NCBI GenBank assembly: GCA_001566295.1
Contig: KQ964246.1
Location: 1,178,001 to 1,242,000, forward strand
Direction of reading: 5' to 3'
DNA: 64,000 bases
From: Microdochium bolleyi
Lineage: Eukaryota > Ascomycota > Sordariomycetes > Xylariales > Microdochiaceae
The notes under the pieces were generated by a model. It ran no database searches, was not told the DNA's origin, and was given only the letters and a program-made list of their open reading frames with translations. Of this stretch, positions 11,915 to 24,286 are shown one piece after another (position 1 is the first letter of the stretch; each line of letters begins with the position of its first letter). The position numbers and the translations under genes are program-made.

Positions 11915-13103
11915 CAATTCCAAGCCCAGCCATGCGAGCTGAGAAGTGAACTGGGAACGAGACTTGTGGCGGACGCCGTACTCCGTAGTGGAGGAGAGCA
12001 AGCCCACTGCCAGAAGAGATACACTAGCCAAAAAGATACTCCCCCACAACGGGTTGGATCTCCCCTTGGTCCGAGCTGCTGTGGCTCACTACAAATCTAG
12101 ACGCTGAGAACAACTTTGACCCTGCCGGCACCGGGCAACGCCGGCTGGTTTCAGTGTGCGGTCGAAGAAGCTGCCTGGGGACGAGAATAGTCCTCTGAGG
12201 ACGTCTGGTCTGGAAAGAAGTCAAGGGAATAGATCACTCCTGCTTCATCTTGTGACGTGTCTCGTCATGATACCCTGCTGGGCGTCGTCCGTGATTGTGC
12301 TTGAACCAGAAACGAGGGTCGCTTGAGTAGCCTTCGATGACCTCTGCCGAGAGTTTGATTGAGTAGAGCCGTGGCACACGAAGAGCGACGGCCAGGAGCG
12401 GCGTGCCGAGCTAAGTCACCCAGCAGCAGCAATAGAGTTGCAATCGTCCATTGGTGGAGGCGACAACGCGCAGCAGGTTGGTGAGTTGGCTATGCACACC
12501 CCTTGCTGAAACTTGTTTATCACGTCCGAAGTGCTCAAGGGTGGCCACGCACTGCGGCGGCGCGACGCAGGAACCTCACCTCACTTAGCTAGTGGTAGAT
12601 GAATAACACGCCAAGCTTCGCTCTTCGTTCTGGAGGGCTCTCGTGTACTACAACTTGTGGCTGGCTCGTTTGCTTTGCTTTTGGGGGCAGGATGATGGAT
12701 TCCATGTACAGCAAACAGGCTGCCGCGAGCGTGCAACAATGTCGCTGGGTCTGTGTTCAAAGCTGGAAAGTCAGAAGAAATCCCCGTGGGGGTAAAAGAG
12801 CGATTCTGGCGATCTTGATTCAGCCTTAGGAGAAGTGTTTGAAACACAATGTTGTTGGCATCGCAATCCGTGACTCGATGAACGGCGGCATGCAGTCGCC
12901 GAGTGTTGGAGAGTGAGCTCTGGGTGCTGGCATTGGTAGTCGGAACCATTGCTGGTGCCCAAGGAGCGTCGTTGTGATGACAGCCAGAGCAGAGAGCTGA
13001 TAGATGAGCCACGGTGCAACGTCAAGGACACTCCCGATCTGCCGGGACCTTGCCTGCAGGTCGTGCGGGCATGCCGCCGCCTGAGATTCGCTGGCGATGG
13101 CCA

Positions 13104-13135
13104 GGGGAGGGGGAGGGGAGGGGGGAGGGGGGAGG
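13104..13135 (+). repeat. G-quadruplex-like G-run cluster
   Basis: Five or more runs of 4-6 G separated by single A residues, which is the pattern of a very stable G-quadruplex. It lies about 800 bases upstream of the Reg1-like start codon. Confidence 0.85.
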
Positions 13136-13382
13136 TGTAAGGGAGAGTGCGGACTGTCGATGAGGGGTGGATCATGGATGCCGCTCTTCTCCTCTCGAAT
13201 GGCGTTGGAGCAGTGCTAGACCTTTTACGGTAGCACCCTGGACTTGCAGGAGACAGAGCGCCTGGCCGGTGAACAGTGGAGTGGCTCCCAGCGCAGCCAA
13301 GGCGCTGGGGTCTTGCGAGGCAAGTGCACCGGGGCGGGCGCATCCTGCCTCGCCTCCCACAGCGACCCCCCTTGCGCCGACT

Positions 13383-13934
13383 GCAGAAAACTGCCTTTTT
13401 CCCTATCCAACGCTTCCTCGCATTCTTGACGGGCTCTTCTTATCTCCCTCGACCCGTTCCGTCTTGGAACAGATAGCTCTCCCACCTCCTCCCTCCCACA
13501 ACACTCGCTCGATCTCGTCGACCTTCGCCCACTTCAACCCACACTTCCGCCATCACCATTGCATCGCCTTCGGCGCCCACGCGATTTCCGCATAATACCG
13601 GCGACTCCGGACTGAGCCCTTGGGACCCTTGTCAGCCCTCGCCCGAGCGCCCTTCCACACGCCTTCTCGAAGCACAACGCCCTGATCAACACCCTCTGAA
13701 TCCGTTTGGCTCTGAAGTCCGGCTCTTCTACGTAACCACTTTTGGTGTCGACGGTCTTGCCTCTTTTCTGGACGCGACATCCTTTCTAAGAGGCACGCCG
13801 CTGTCATCCAGGTGACCTGTAGTGGTAGCTTCCTATGAGAGTTCAATCAATATAGTCGACGCCGTATCGCCAGGGCGACTCGTCCACCCTTCGGGCTTGG
13901 GGTAGGCACCACAAAGTCTCGCGGCAGCCTCAAG
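13383..13934 (+). promoter_or_regulatory. Probable promoter/5' leader of the Reg1-like gene
   Basis: The strand becomes strongly C/T-rich (repeated ctcc, cttc and cccac) up to the ATG at 13935. This is typical of filamentous-fungal core promoters and long 5' leaders. The transcription start cannot be fixed from sequence. Confidence 0.45.
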
Positions 13935-15759
13935 ATGGCTGCAGTCCTTTCGTCTGAAGATTTGAGCATCTTTGGCTCTTCGTCTGGACTTCGGCGCTCT
14001 CATTCGCATTCCCACTTCCTGTCTCACCAACCTGGCGACCTCAATTCGACATCTGCCAGCTCTCGCCTTGATGACGACTTCAGGGACTCATATAGGCACC
14101 CAGTCATCGTGCCTGATTCGAGCTCCTCCTCCGGACCTCCTTCACCGCACGACTTCCATCCGTCAGACTCCTCGAACCACTCATACTTGTCAACTCCAGC
14201 CTCCAACTTGTCACTAGATGGAGGTTCATGCGACTTCGACATGCGGGACAAACTACTAGACGATACGGCCCTCGGTGATTTCGAAGATGCTACCTATTAC
14301 GCGCATGTCGAAGACCTGGAGCCGCCAGTTAGTCCGCACACAGGCGACTCGTATACAGTGTCGCCCACAGAGCCTGACACTTCATCGGCAAGTACTTCGC
14401 GACCTCAGTCTCCTGACACTGCAGAGCACGCCGAGGACGACACCGCTGCGAAACATCACCCAACTCAGCATGTCGACTACCTCTCACACAACTGGAAGGA
14501 GGAGGACATCTGGTCCTCCTGGCGGTACATCGTTTCGAAGAGGGGGGATTATAGCAACTCATCACGTCTGGAAAATGCATCCTGGAGAACTTGGATGAAG
14601 GCGAAGTATAGACTTAAGACGGTGTCGCCCGAAACATTGAACTGGTATGAGCCGCCCCTATCCACATTATCACGATCGTGTCCATACTAATTGGAATCAT
14701 TGCAGGCTCAAGGACTGCGACGTCACCTGGCTCTACGGTCCTCTCCAGCCCAGCACTGGGAGCTCGCTAGAGGGCAGTCACAGCCGTGGAAGGACACGAG
14801 GCTCAAGGTCACCATCATATGGTCACAAGAAGCCAATTTTGAAGAAGCGAAGCATGTCTGAGGTCATGCTACAGAAGTCTATATCATCATCGTCCCTTCT
14901 GAAGCAAGCCACCGCTGCCATTGAGGCAGAGCAGAAGGGGTCGCGCTGCCGCATCCCGCACCGGCCAATCATCAAGCGTGCAACCACAGACTTCATGGCA
15001 TATCCTATGGTCTCGCAGAGGGGCAGCAGGTTCGGCACGAGCCCCCACCCATCCACAGACAATTCTGGAGTCGTCTCACCTACTGCCGAGCGCAAGCACA
15101 TCCACTTCGATGAACAAGTCAAGCAATGCATCGCAGTCGACGTCAAGGGCGAAGAAGACGACGATGAGCTGGACCCGCAGAAGTGGGATCTGGATAATGA
15201 CAGCGAGTCCGACGATGGCGCCATCATGATGAAGTCGACACGATCAGCAAAACGGTCCATCCTCCCACGACGAAGGGCTCCTGTCCCTATCAACGACAGC
15301 AAGACAATCGCAATGCTACCTTCCACCACCCTGAAGTATCGCATTGATTCACCTGAACCAAGAGAGATGGCGATGAAGCACAGTGGCAGCCCCGTGTTAT
15401 CAACTTCATCATCGCAGGAGACACTGAGGCCATCAAAGCCCACGACCAGCTTGTTGTATCAATACGACGAAGAGGTCAATTTTGAAATGGAGACTGGCGG
15501 GCAGGCGCCATTTTCGAGTCCCGTTGATGCTGGGGCTTCCTATCGCTACTCGTCCTTCCACCGGTCTCCCTCGTCGGACAGCATCCTCGAAGCGCCGCAG
15601 GGGATGAAGCGGACGGAATCTGGTATGCTGATGCCTGTCGACGAGGATGGGAATCTCCAGCCGGGCCAAGATGGCATCATTGGACGTGTGATTGATACTG
15701 TCAACACAGCCAAGGACATCGCCCATGTCATCTGGAATGTCGGGTGGAATCGGAAATGA
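13935..15759 (+). CDS. Reg1-like protein phosphatase 1 regulatory subunit (AreA GATA-like/DUF1752 domain)
   Basis: Two exons (13935-14644 and 14706-15759) with a 61-base GT-AG intron containing a tactaat branch point give 587 aa. Reg1-type proteins target PP1 (Glc7) to substrates and in yeast keep Snf1 signalling off on glucose. Residues 181-250 hold the conserved block beginning DYLSHNWKEEDIWSSWRYI and continuing through NASWRTW and VTWLYGPLQ. A PP1-docking RVxF-type motif, KHIHF, sits at 367-371 and is followed by DEQVKQCIAVD, the usual Reg1 context. The rest is Ser/Pro-rich and probably disordered, with acidic patches near 390-415 and a conserved-looking tail (VIDTVNTAKDIAHVIWNVGW). The glucose-repression role is inferred from the family. 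A 9 kb empty region precedes it. Confidence 0.85.
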
Positions 15760-17148
15760 TGGGGTACACCAATGAGGGACCTGCGTTGAGCGGCTCGCCT
15801 CGAGGCAGCCGTGGTTGCGCCCTCCCATGATCTCAGAGATGACTTCACAATCCCAGCATCGGACAGCCTATTCGGGCAAAGATGCACAGCATCCAAATCA
15901 GCAGGCTGCTTAGGGGCACGCCGATCCGATGGACCGCCCGCTCCACCCCCGCACTCAGCTCAAACCCCGTCATGGTCCCCTTCACCGCATCGAAAGTGGG
16001 GCATCCCAACACGCAGTGTACCAGCGTTGAGCGGTTCCACGGTCTTGTCGCAAGATCTTTTTTGCTTTTCCTTCAGCGCACATGCAGCGACTTGCATCAT
16101 CGAGCTGCTTACTGTCTCAGCATCTACACAGTGAATCAAGTCCAGGGTCGGGCTTGGTTCTTTCCCACACCACGGGATCAATAATACAGGGCGCAGCAAG
16201 AGAACACAAGAGGTGTTCTTCCGCATCCTAACGTCTTGTTTGTATCGCTTTGGACCGGAAGATTTCTTCAACTTCGGGTAGGAGTTTTGGGTCAGTCAGC
16301 ATTTGTGGATTTATAGGGAAATGTTCATATAGCGTCAAAATGAGACGGGCACGGATTTGGGGTCAGGGATGAAAAAGGGTGCTCAGGAGACGACTAGAGG
16401 CACCCAACCATGCATGCGTACAAACAGAAAAATATATACACATATATACCCAGCGTTTCAAATAAAAGCAATGCCTTTCCCATACCCGTTGAAATACACT
16501 CTATCGGCGTGCGCGGACACCGCGAGAATGTCACGATCCGGCGCTCTAAACAGTAGTTTTGACGATTATATGGCCGCCTGGCTGATTCCGGGGGCATGAA
16601 TGCATTACGTCAACCCCGGGACTTCGGAACTACATGGACGCTGTGCCACCGTGGCCATCTCCCAGCCCAGCAGCCAGCCGTGCCACGGCATCATTTGCAC
16701 CCGGACGAGCCGGAGCAATCAAAACGGTTTGATTAGAACGGCGCAGGCACAGACGCGAGCGACGCTCTGACCTGCCCTTTCGTGCTGGCTGCCACAGTGG
16801 CGTTAACCAGTCTGGCAGGCGTCGATACATATATGAGAAAAGTGCATCCAACGAACCAGTGTGCTGTCTTTACCTCTTGCTCGGTCGTACTGTCGTTCTA
16901 CTTGTTTTTATACAATCATGAGTTCGTTTCTACGTGGTATTTTACAGATGGTTTTATGTGTTGTGATGTACAGTATGTGTGTGAACTGGCTTGTAACTCA
17001 AGTCGTTAACCGCCGCCAACGAACATGCAGGGTACGGTGTAGTGGTGATGATACAAATGCCCCTCCTCCTCCTCCCGTCGTAGCAAGCATGACTGCCGTG
17101 TCGCAAGCGTGAAACACGAGATATCTTTATACAGCAGGTGTACAGCTC
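15760..17148. other. Convergent intergenic region
   Basis: This is the 3' flank of the Reg1-like gene and of the RNase gene. A moderately AT-rich patch (atatatacacatatatac near 16430-16450) is present. No coding signal was seen. Confidence 0.6.
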
Positions 17149-20100
17149 TCAAGCGGCCGAGCTGGACACCGCCTCCTCCCCTGCCCCCGACGTCGTCGTG
17201 GCCGCCGCCGCAGCAGCAGCAGCACGCGCGCCCTTCACGACGCCCACGGCCTCCACGAGCACCTGGTTCGCGTGGACGCTCACGCTGCTCAGCTTGACCT
17301 CGAGCACGTCGCCGACTCGGACGTCGCCGATCCGCGCGACCCCGTTCATGCCCTCGGCGCGCAGGGTCGCAGCCCGCTCGAACCAGTCCAGCTTGCCGGA
17401 CACCGACTGCCTGCCGAGCACGTGCTCGACGGTGAGCCTGAAGGTCGCGGGCAGGCTCGCCTCGCCGCCCTTCCACGCCCGCGACAGCGCGTACAGGATC
17501 CACTGGTCCCCGCCGTCGCCGTTGGTCAGGGCGCGCGCCTGCCGCTCGCGGAGCCGGACCATGGGGAGCATGCGGTCAAGCTGGGCCCTTGGGAAGGGGA
17601 GGAACGAGTCGTCCTTGTTCCCGACAAGTGACTGCCCGCTGCCGTCGCCGCCGCGGCGCCGCTCTTCGAGCAGGGCGGCCTCGATCTGCCAGTGCACGAT
17701 GAGGTCCGCGTATCGGCGCAGCGGGGACGTGGCTTTGGTGTACATGTCCAGGCCCAGCGTCCAGTGCGGGCCCACGGTGGTGGTCAGCTCGTCAACGCCG
17801 ACGAGCGAGCGCAGGTGGCGCCACTGCTCGCTGCTCGGGCGCACGCCCTCTCGGAGCAAGGGATAGAAGACGTCGCGCGTGTACTGCGCGAGGCGCTCCA
17901 TGTTGCGCGCGGCGTGCGGTTGCGTGCGGTATGGGATCGGGATCCCGCGGTCGTGGCACCACCGCGCGGCGACCTCGCCGGCGAGCTTCATGACGTTCTC
18001 GACAATGTCGGTGTCGGTGCGGTGCTTGTAACCAACGCGTACGGAGGGGTCACCGGGCTGTTGCTTCTGCTGCTGCTGGGCGGCGTCGAAGTATGCGTCG
18101 ACTTCTGCGCGAGGCTGGAAAAGCGGTGTCGCGCCCCTGCTGAGACGTCGCTCGTGCATGGCTTTCCCGAGTCTGGAGAGCAGTTTCAGGTCGTCCAGCT
18201 GGGCGGCTGAAGGCTGCTGTGTGATCGGTCTGTTCGGAGCCAGGGCCTGCTTGTGTGACGAGCCGATGACAAGCTCGTCCGTCCCGACGATGGGCTCATC
18301 TCTCACCTCGCCGAGCGCCCGCGCCACAGTCTCGCCACTCATGTACACCACATCCTTCAGAATGCCTGGGGTGATCTTGGACTCGAGGACCTGTCCGGAT
18401 TCGTCGATGAGCGCGCTGATCGTCAAGCAAGGGCGATCAGGGGCCAGGGAGAAGTTCGCGCGCCCGATCGCCTCGGGAAGCATCCTCGTGAAGTTGCCGG
18501 GCAGGTATATGGTCTGCGGCAGCAATTCCGCGTACTTGGCAACCGGGGTATCGGGGGAGATCCGGGACGCCGGGTCAGCAATGTGAGCGTGGACCCAGAA
18601 CTCGCTGGGGTTGTCGGTCGTCTCCACGGAGACGGCGTCGTCTATGTCGACCGTGGAGTCAGCGTCGATGCAGAACGCGGTAACTCCATTCCACTCTTTC
18701 CTCGAACCTGCGAATATGTCTTCCTGTAAATGCTGTTCCAGTGAGCCCTCTGGCAGCGGGCGATCGAACCCGCCGTCTTTGTTGATCTCGACATCTGGGA
18801 ATCTAGTGGTGTAGCGCGCTGGGATGTCCCAGGGAGAAATGACACCGACCTCCTGCAAGAACGTCCAGCCGGTCGAGGCGTTCAAGAGTTCGGTGTCCGA
18901 GTATCTATCCACCGCTCTGAGAATGGCAGACCCAAGGGCCTGGAGCCTCGAGTGATTCGGGAACTTGCGGTAGGCGCACCACAGCGTGATGTACGACAAG
19001 AACTCGCGATCCGTCTCCGACCACTCCATCTTCGACACGTCCTCGGCCACTGTAGAGCCGGCGCTCCTATCCTTGCTCATCGATCGGCCGCGGCGGCTCC
19101 GGTCAATAGCCTCACGCGCGGACCGGGCGAAGGACGCCAGCGACGGGGGCGTGCCCTTCTTGCGCAGCTGATGCGTAGCGTTGCCCGTCACAGCGGCGAT
19201 CTGGATATACTCGCGAACCATCTTCTCGACCTTCTGCACGACGCGGACCTCTGAGAGCGGGCTGACCTCGAACAGATACGACCTCCTGTGGCCCACCGCC
19301 ATGAGCGGCCGGAAGAACGTCTCGCTCTGCAGCAGCGCCCCGTGGACCGCGTAAAGCGCCTCGGGCGCGAAGTGGCCGCCCTTGGTCTTGATCGCGCCGG
19401 GGAGCAGCTTGTCCGCAATCTCGTGCAGCGTGAGGTACATGTGCTTGTCCTCGTGGCCGATGAACGCGCTCGAGGCGTCGAGCGTGCCCGCGTTGTCCTG
19501 GTAGATCTTCTCCGAGTTCTGCACGAATGCGAGCATTTTGTGCAGCAGTGCAGCACCCGTTTCGCGCTGTGGGGCGTGCCGCAGGTCCTGTAGCGCGTTG
19601 AGCATCTCCAGGGATGCATCCTCGATGGGGATCGCCTGGAGGATCGGCTCGATCTCCTTGGGCGTTGCAAAGCCGTTGACCACAAAGAGAGTGCGCACGC
19701 CCATGCCGTAGAACCACTTGCCGCTGCTGGTGTAGTAGTGCTCGTAGCCATTATACTTGCCCAGGCAGATAGCTAGAGCCGGTCTCCGTGAGCCTCCGGA
19801 GCTGGACATGCCCAAAGTTAGCAAGCTCTTCCATTTTCCCATAGGAGAGCACGAGTGACCTACCTCAGCTCCACGAGATCACCAGCTTGCAGCAGCGCGT
19901 CCTCGGATCTCAGATCACTCAGCTCATCGCCATCGAACAGCGGCTTGGCGAAGTCGAACTGCGCCATCGTGATGTTCTGCGGGCGAGTGTAAGTGTTGCT
20001 CGCCTCTCCCTCGGCGGCGTGGTCCGTCAGCATAGCCTGCACCACGCCCGGGTTCTCCCTCTCCCATACCCGCAGGCGAGTCCTGATGGGCGGCCGCTTT

Positions 20101-20409
20101 GCTGCCTCGTCGTCGGGCAGACCTGCGAGCGCCCGGGCCGCGGCGCCGCTGAGCCCGCCGGGGTGCCTAACGGTGGCCAAGGTCTGTGATACACGTCAGT
20201 CATCTCGAATGTTGCGCATGGGGGCTTTTGCATGTCTGCTTTTGGACGGGAAACAGCGAACTTACCCTGCGTGCTTGCATCGGCAGGCGAAGACTGCCCA
20301 CTGCGGCAGCGGAGCCTCCAGTCGTTCTTGGTGTCGTCGTCGCCTGCACCCCGGAGGTGCGCACCGCACACCTCCAGCATACATATGACCTCTTGGAAGC
20401 CTGCAACAT
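17149..20409 (-). CDS. Mitochondrial RNase II-family 3'-5' exoribonuclease (CYT-4/DSS1-like)
   Basis: Three exons on the minus strand (20409-20266, 20183-19864, 19801-17149) give 1038 aa; the frames fit across both introns. The exact second acceptor is the least certain point (another in-frame AG lies about 21 bases further in). The enzyme degrades RNA processively in the mitochondrial matrix, as in the yeast mtEXO complex and Neurospora CYT-4. Exon 1 (48 aa) is Arg/Ser-rich without acidic residues and contains SYVCWRC, a typical fungal mitochondrial presequence. Exon 2 ends with the conserved LFDGDELSDLRSEDALL block. The RNB catalytic aspartates are all present at D534, D540, D542 and D543 (IDADSTVDIDDA), with ANFSLAPDRPCL and TSPLRRYADL downstream. 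A short C-terminal S1-like region follows. Confidence 0.9.
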
Positions 20410-23400
20410 CTTGATTTCCGAGCTGCGCCGAAGCAAGGCCTTTCAGAAAGAACCACGACAGTGATAAATGCGAAGTCGTGATACGCTCGTCACGCAGCAA
20501 CTGGCTGCCGCACGCACAGAAATTTGATGGGGCGGGCAGAGGCTAAGGTTCTGCACGACGCCAGAGTGACCCGCGCTCACGTGATGTTTGATTGGTCGAT
20601 GCTGTCCCAAAAGCCATCACCACATTCGCACTCGAGTTGCCACCGTGAACAATGGGCTGTGTCGTCATTTCTAAGCTTGGGATACTGTTCTACCAACCAG
20701 GTTGTGCAAAAATGCGACAATCAGGCATCTAGAGATGGCCATGGCGCACGCAATATTGTGCATCCGATTCAGCACCGACCAAGCACTCCATGGAGTACTT
20801 ATCAGGTCTCGGGACTACCGCATTCGCTGTAGAATACAGCGAGTACCTGGATGCAGCGCTGGAGAGACAAGAGCGGACTTTGAAAAGTCGCTGTAGTTAA
20901 GTTGCCGCTCTTCATACGTCCCTCGAAAGCACCATCGCCAGTACCAGGTAGCCTTTCGTTGATCCTGGAAGTCCTACGGTAGCTTATAGGTACGCCAGCG
21001 AGATATCATGGGCAGCACTGGCCGTGTAATCTGTCCGACTCTGCCGAGAAGCACAATGATTGAAAGCGACGGCTCTTTTGCAAGCCTATGACATGCTTAG
21101 CGCAAGTAGTTACTTGGCCAGCATGGACTATCGAAATCAGTCACCAGTCAGCAATCTGCATCTGTTGTCTGGAGCCACTTGCCAATAGGTACGTGTGCCT
21201 GGCTGTCGGACATCGATAAACGCTCATCACGGCTGTCGGGGTTGGCAAGCCAATTTTCTTATGGAGTAGTAAAGTGACGCTGCACTCTGCAAATAGCCAA
21301 AGGACCTTGCGGAGTCCAACCCGCCCAGCCCCAGGGGGGACCATAGGGGGCCGGCAGGGGCCCGAAGTGTGTAGGACTGAGGTTGCGAGCAAGGATACTG
21401 CACTGTCCAACAAACGCATTGTGCTCAATCACGGGAGGACCCTGAGGAGCCAGGTGCCCCCCCGGACAAGATTGAACTTCTGAAACATATGGACCTTTCC
21501 AAGAAGACAGGCAGACTCGGCAGATAGGTACTTCGTCGCCCAAGGCGGGCCCGTGCCCCTTCAAGGTTCGTTGAAGCACGGAGCCTCAACGGTGCGCGCA
21601 TCTAGCTATTGGAACTTGTGGCTGTAGCTCGCCACGGTGTGGTAGAACCCTTGATGATGCCGTTGGGCACCTGCGATCGGATAGTCGTCGTATGCACCCA
21701 GAGTGTCGGCGACAGCCGGGAATGAGGTCCCAAGACGAGCGACGTCCAGGCCAGATCATTTTGTCGTGTGGATGTGGCAGATCTCGGAGTCATCAACAAG
21801 ATCGCGCGGTCGATCACCCGCAGCTCGGCCCCATGCTCGAAGATATACTCTCGCGCGTCTTGACGATGGTCTCCTTCCGGTCAAGATGAGCCTTGATCAG
21901 CAGAGGATGTGCACGCGACAAAGCTTACCTCGCGATCGTGGTGATCCCGGCTCGCCCCGATATTTACGGCGTGAACATCTACGGACTCTGAAAATTCGTT
22001 TCGATAGCCACCCAACATGACCGTTTCTCGATTCCAATGGAGAAAAACGACATGTGATTCGGCACCACTCTGACTGACAATGTGTTCCGCGTTGCTGTAT
22101 TGTGCCCGGATGCCATTTCGGGGAGGCACACATCCGTCAGCGGCCGTCACATCGAGGCAAGGCTGACAGGGAACAAATCAAGACCTGTGGAGTCCCAGAG
22201 TGCCGAGAGCCCCAAAAGGGGGACCAGGGCAATTTCGAGTTGTTGGACGAGTTCGGTCAGGAGATGCAGATCTCTGAGGGCTGGACCGCTCAGGACGCTG
22301 CGCTTGCATAAGACAAAATGGCGATCACTCAATTGCGACTAGGCACTACCCGTGATATGGATTACAGTATCATCAGATGGACCAATCCAGGGCGGTCGTC
22401 CGGTTCTGGATGTGTGTCAACTTCCGGTCATGAAAAGATGCGAGTCATCATGGCCAATTTCGAGGTGTCAGGCAAAGTCAAGAGGACATCTGACGTAAGC
22501 GAGAGACCTGGGGACATATGGTTGGCGAGCTGGAGGACAATCATGGAGGGTACGGAGCAGAGCTAATGCAGGTACCGATCCCAGGAACGACACACACCTG
22601 ATGGCAGACTAAAGTTCGATGGCGTCCGCATGACTGCTGACGACGGACGCCCGCAAACTCATCTACCGGCAGTTCCTATTGTTTGGCAGCGACAACAAGC
22701 ACTCGAGTGATGGTGTGTAACCCACGTGCCCATCGGGGACAAACAGCCTCGCTCCCGCGCATGACAGGCAAGCATGGCAGGCAGCGCACAATGGGAAAGA
22801 GACATGATGATCGGCCGGCGCGAATGCTGGGGCATTGACACGGCTGTGGCGATGGCTGGGAGTTGTCGCTGCCGTGTCTTTGCCGCTGTCTTGTATTGCT
22901 TCGCCTGGTCGTGTCTGTCTTGCCTTGAGACGCGACCAGTTCGCGTAGATGGAGCAGTGGCAAGAGGCTGGAAATACCTTTTTCTTTTTTTCGCTTTGGC
23001 GGCCGGGTCACAGTCGCAATGCGCACTTGAGGGTCCTGCGTGCGTGTCATTGCCTGACATTGCCTGTCACGACGACAGTCGATGCCCCGAGATCAGTTCC
23101 GGAGCAGCTCCGCAAAGTGCCAGAGCAGCAGAGGGCCGTGCCACTTGCAGAGTCGCCGGCCCCTGAGCAACTGAGCGATAGATCCAGTTGCATCCATGGA
23201 TGGATGGGCGGGCACCTGCCGTCGCAACAATGAACACGAGCGTCCACGGGTGCGCAGCGCTGTGCAGGTGGGGCGAGCCCGGGCGGCAGGCGCTACCCTA
23301 TTAGGGGCGGTGCGCAAGCAAGAGGCCCTGCGCGGGGAAATTGCACTGTGATCAGCCCTCCACCTGGTGCAGCCACCGCCTGGGCTTGGCCCAGCCAGCG

Positions 23401-24286
23401 AGCTCTCTAGAGCTGCTCTTGCTCTTGTGCCTGGCGCTAGCAGGGGCTGCCCGGGCAGTTGCTGCACCCCTGATTCGCCGGCCCCTTTTGCAGAGCCAGG
23501 CCCACCCCGGCCGCCGCCCACGAGCTGACTGATGACTGCTCTCCACGCCAAGCTGGAGCTCGAGACCCGTGCTCGCCGGGGACAACGACAACGACAGCCC
23601 ACACCGTCAACAACGCCCGCCCGCGCGACACGCCCGCCGCCCCCAGACACCTGGGCAACCATGGGCTGCTGGCCACCGCCCATGGCTGTCGCGTCGCACA
23701 CCGACACGGCCGCTCTAGCACGGTTCCTTCGGAGTACGGTACGCAGCACTGCACCTGGTCCGCGAAGGCGAAGGCTCGAGCCCAGTCTCGCTGTCCAGAG
23801 GACATCCCATAGTTGGTCATCCTGTGCTCAAGCCTGATCATTGTACACAGCAAGAGGACTGAGCCCGTATCACACAGCAAACAACCAAGAGACCAGACGA
23901 CGAGCAGCGCATGACAGGCGTCCATCACGAGCCCACCGCTTGGCAGCACCAGCAACCGATGCAGGAAATGAGCGCCAGCCCGGCCGATGGCGACTGGGAG
24001 ATGAGCCAGGGGCCACTGGCGGACCGGGGGCTGGCCATGCAATGTCGAGATACCCTGCTCGCCGGGCCATGATAAAACTATTGGGCCCTGCTGCTCCCAC
24101 CGCCCGCCCGCCCTCTCTCTTCTCTTTTCCTCTCCACGGAACGACTCCTCGTTACTCAAGGCATCCCCGCCCCCGTTCGTCCTTCGTTTCTGCACATCCT
24201 CACCCACCGCTTCACTCTTTTAGCGGGCATTCGTTTCTCCTGTTGCACACGAGCACACAACCCATACTCTTAATAACGACCTAGTC
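20410..24286. promoter_or_regulatory. Divergent 3.9 kb intergenic region between the RNase and glucanase genes
   Basis: It contains no recognisable intact gene. The last 200 bases before 24287 are C/T-rich with an ataaaa element near 24070, consistent with a strong promoter for the glucanase. A probable gene relic lies near 21.6-22.0 kb. Confidence 0.55.
21605..21960 (-). pseudogene. Possible relic of an unidentified protein-coding gene
   Basis: On the minus strand, protein-like pieces follow each other in different frames: ETIVKTRE then YIFEHGAELRVID, then DLVDDSEICHIHTTK, a stop, and SFPAVADTLGAYDDYPIAGA to a stop. A two-base shift (GAG-AG-TAT) separates the first two. An intron-like gtaagc ... 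atcaag lies just upstream (about 21888-21928). The composition resembles real protein more than random translation, but I do not recognise the family. Chance similarity is possible. Confidence 0.3.

Larger units (their letters stand above)
4903..13934. other. 9 kb gene-free region upstream of the Reg1-like gene
   Basis: No open frame here shows a recognisable domain, consistent codon use or plausible splice-linked exons on either strand. Many overlapping frames of 60-200 codons are open in several phases at once, as expected by chance at this base composition. I saw no tRNA B-box, no rRNA, no transposase fragment and no AT-rich RIP-like sequence. It contains a CT microsatellite, a 32-base C tract and a G-rich run. 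The last 500 bases look like the leader of the next gene. Confidence 0.6.

Noticed and set aside
18751..18800. A tRNA B-box-like string (GGGTTCGATCGCCC on the minus strand)
   Set aside because: It lies inside the RNase coding sequence and has no matching A-box or cloverleaf.
23437..24207. A 256-codon minus-strand frame
   Set aside because: It overlaps the glucanase promoter, is rich in Arg/Gly/Cys/Trp as in GC-driven chance frames, and resembles no family.
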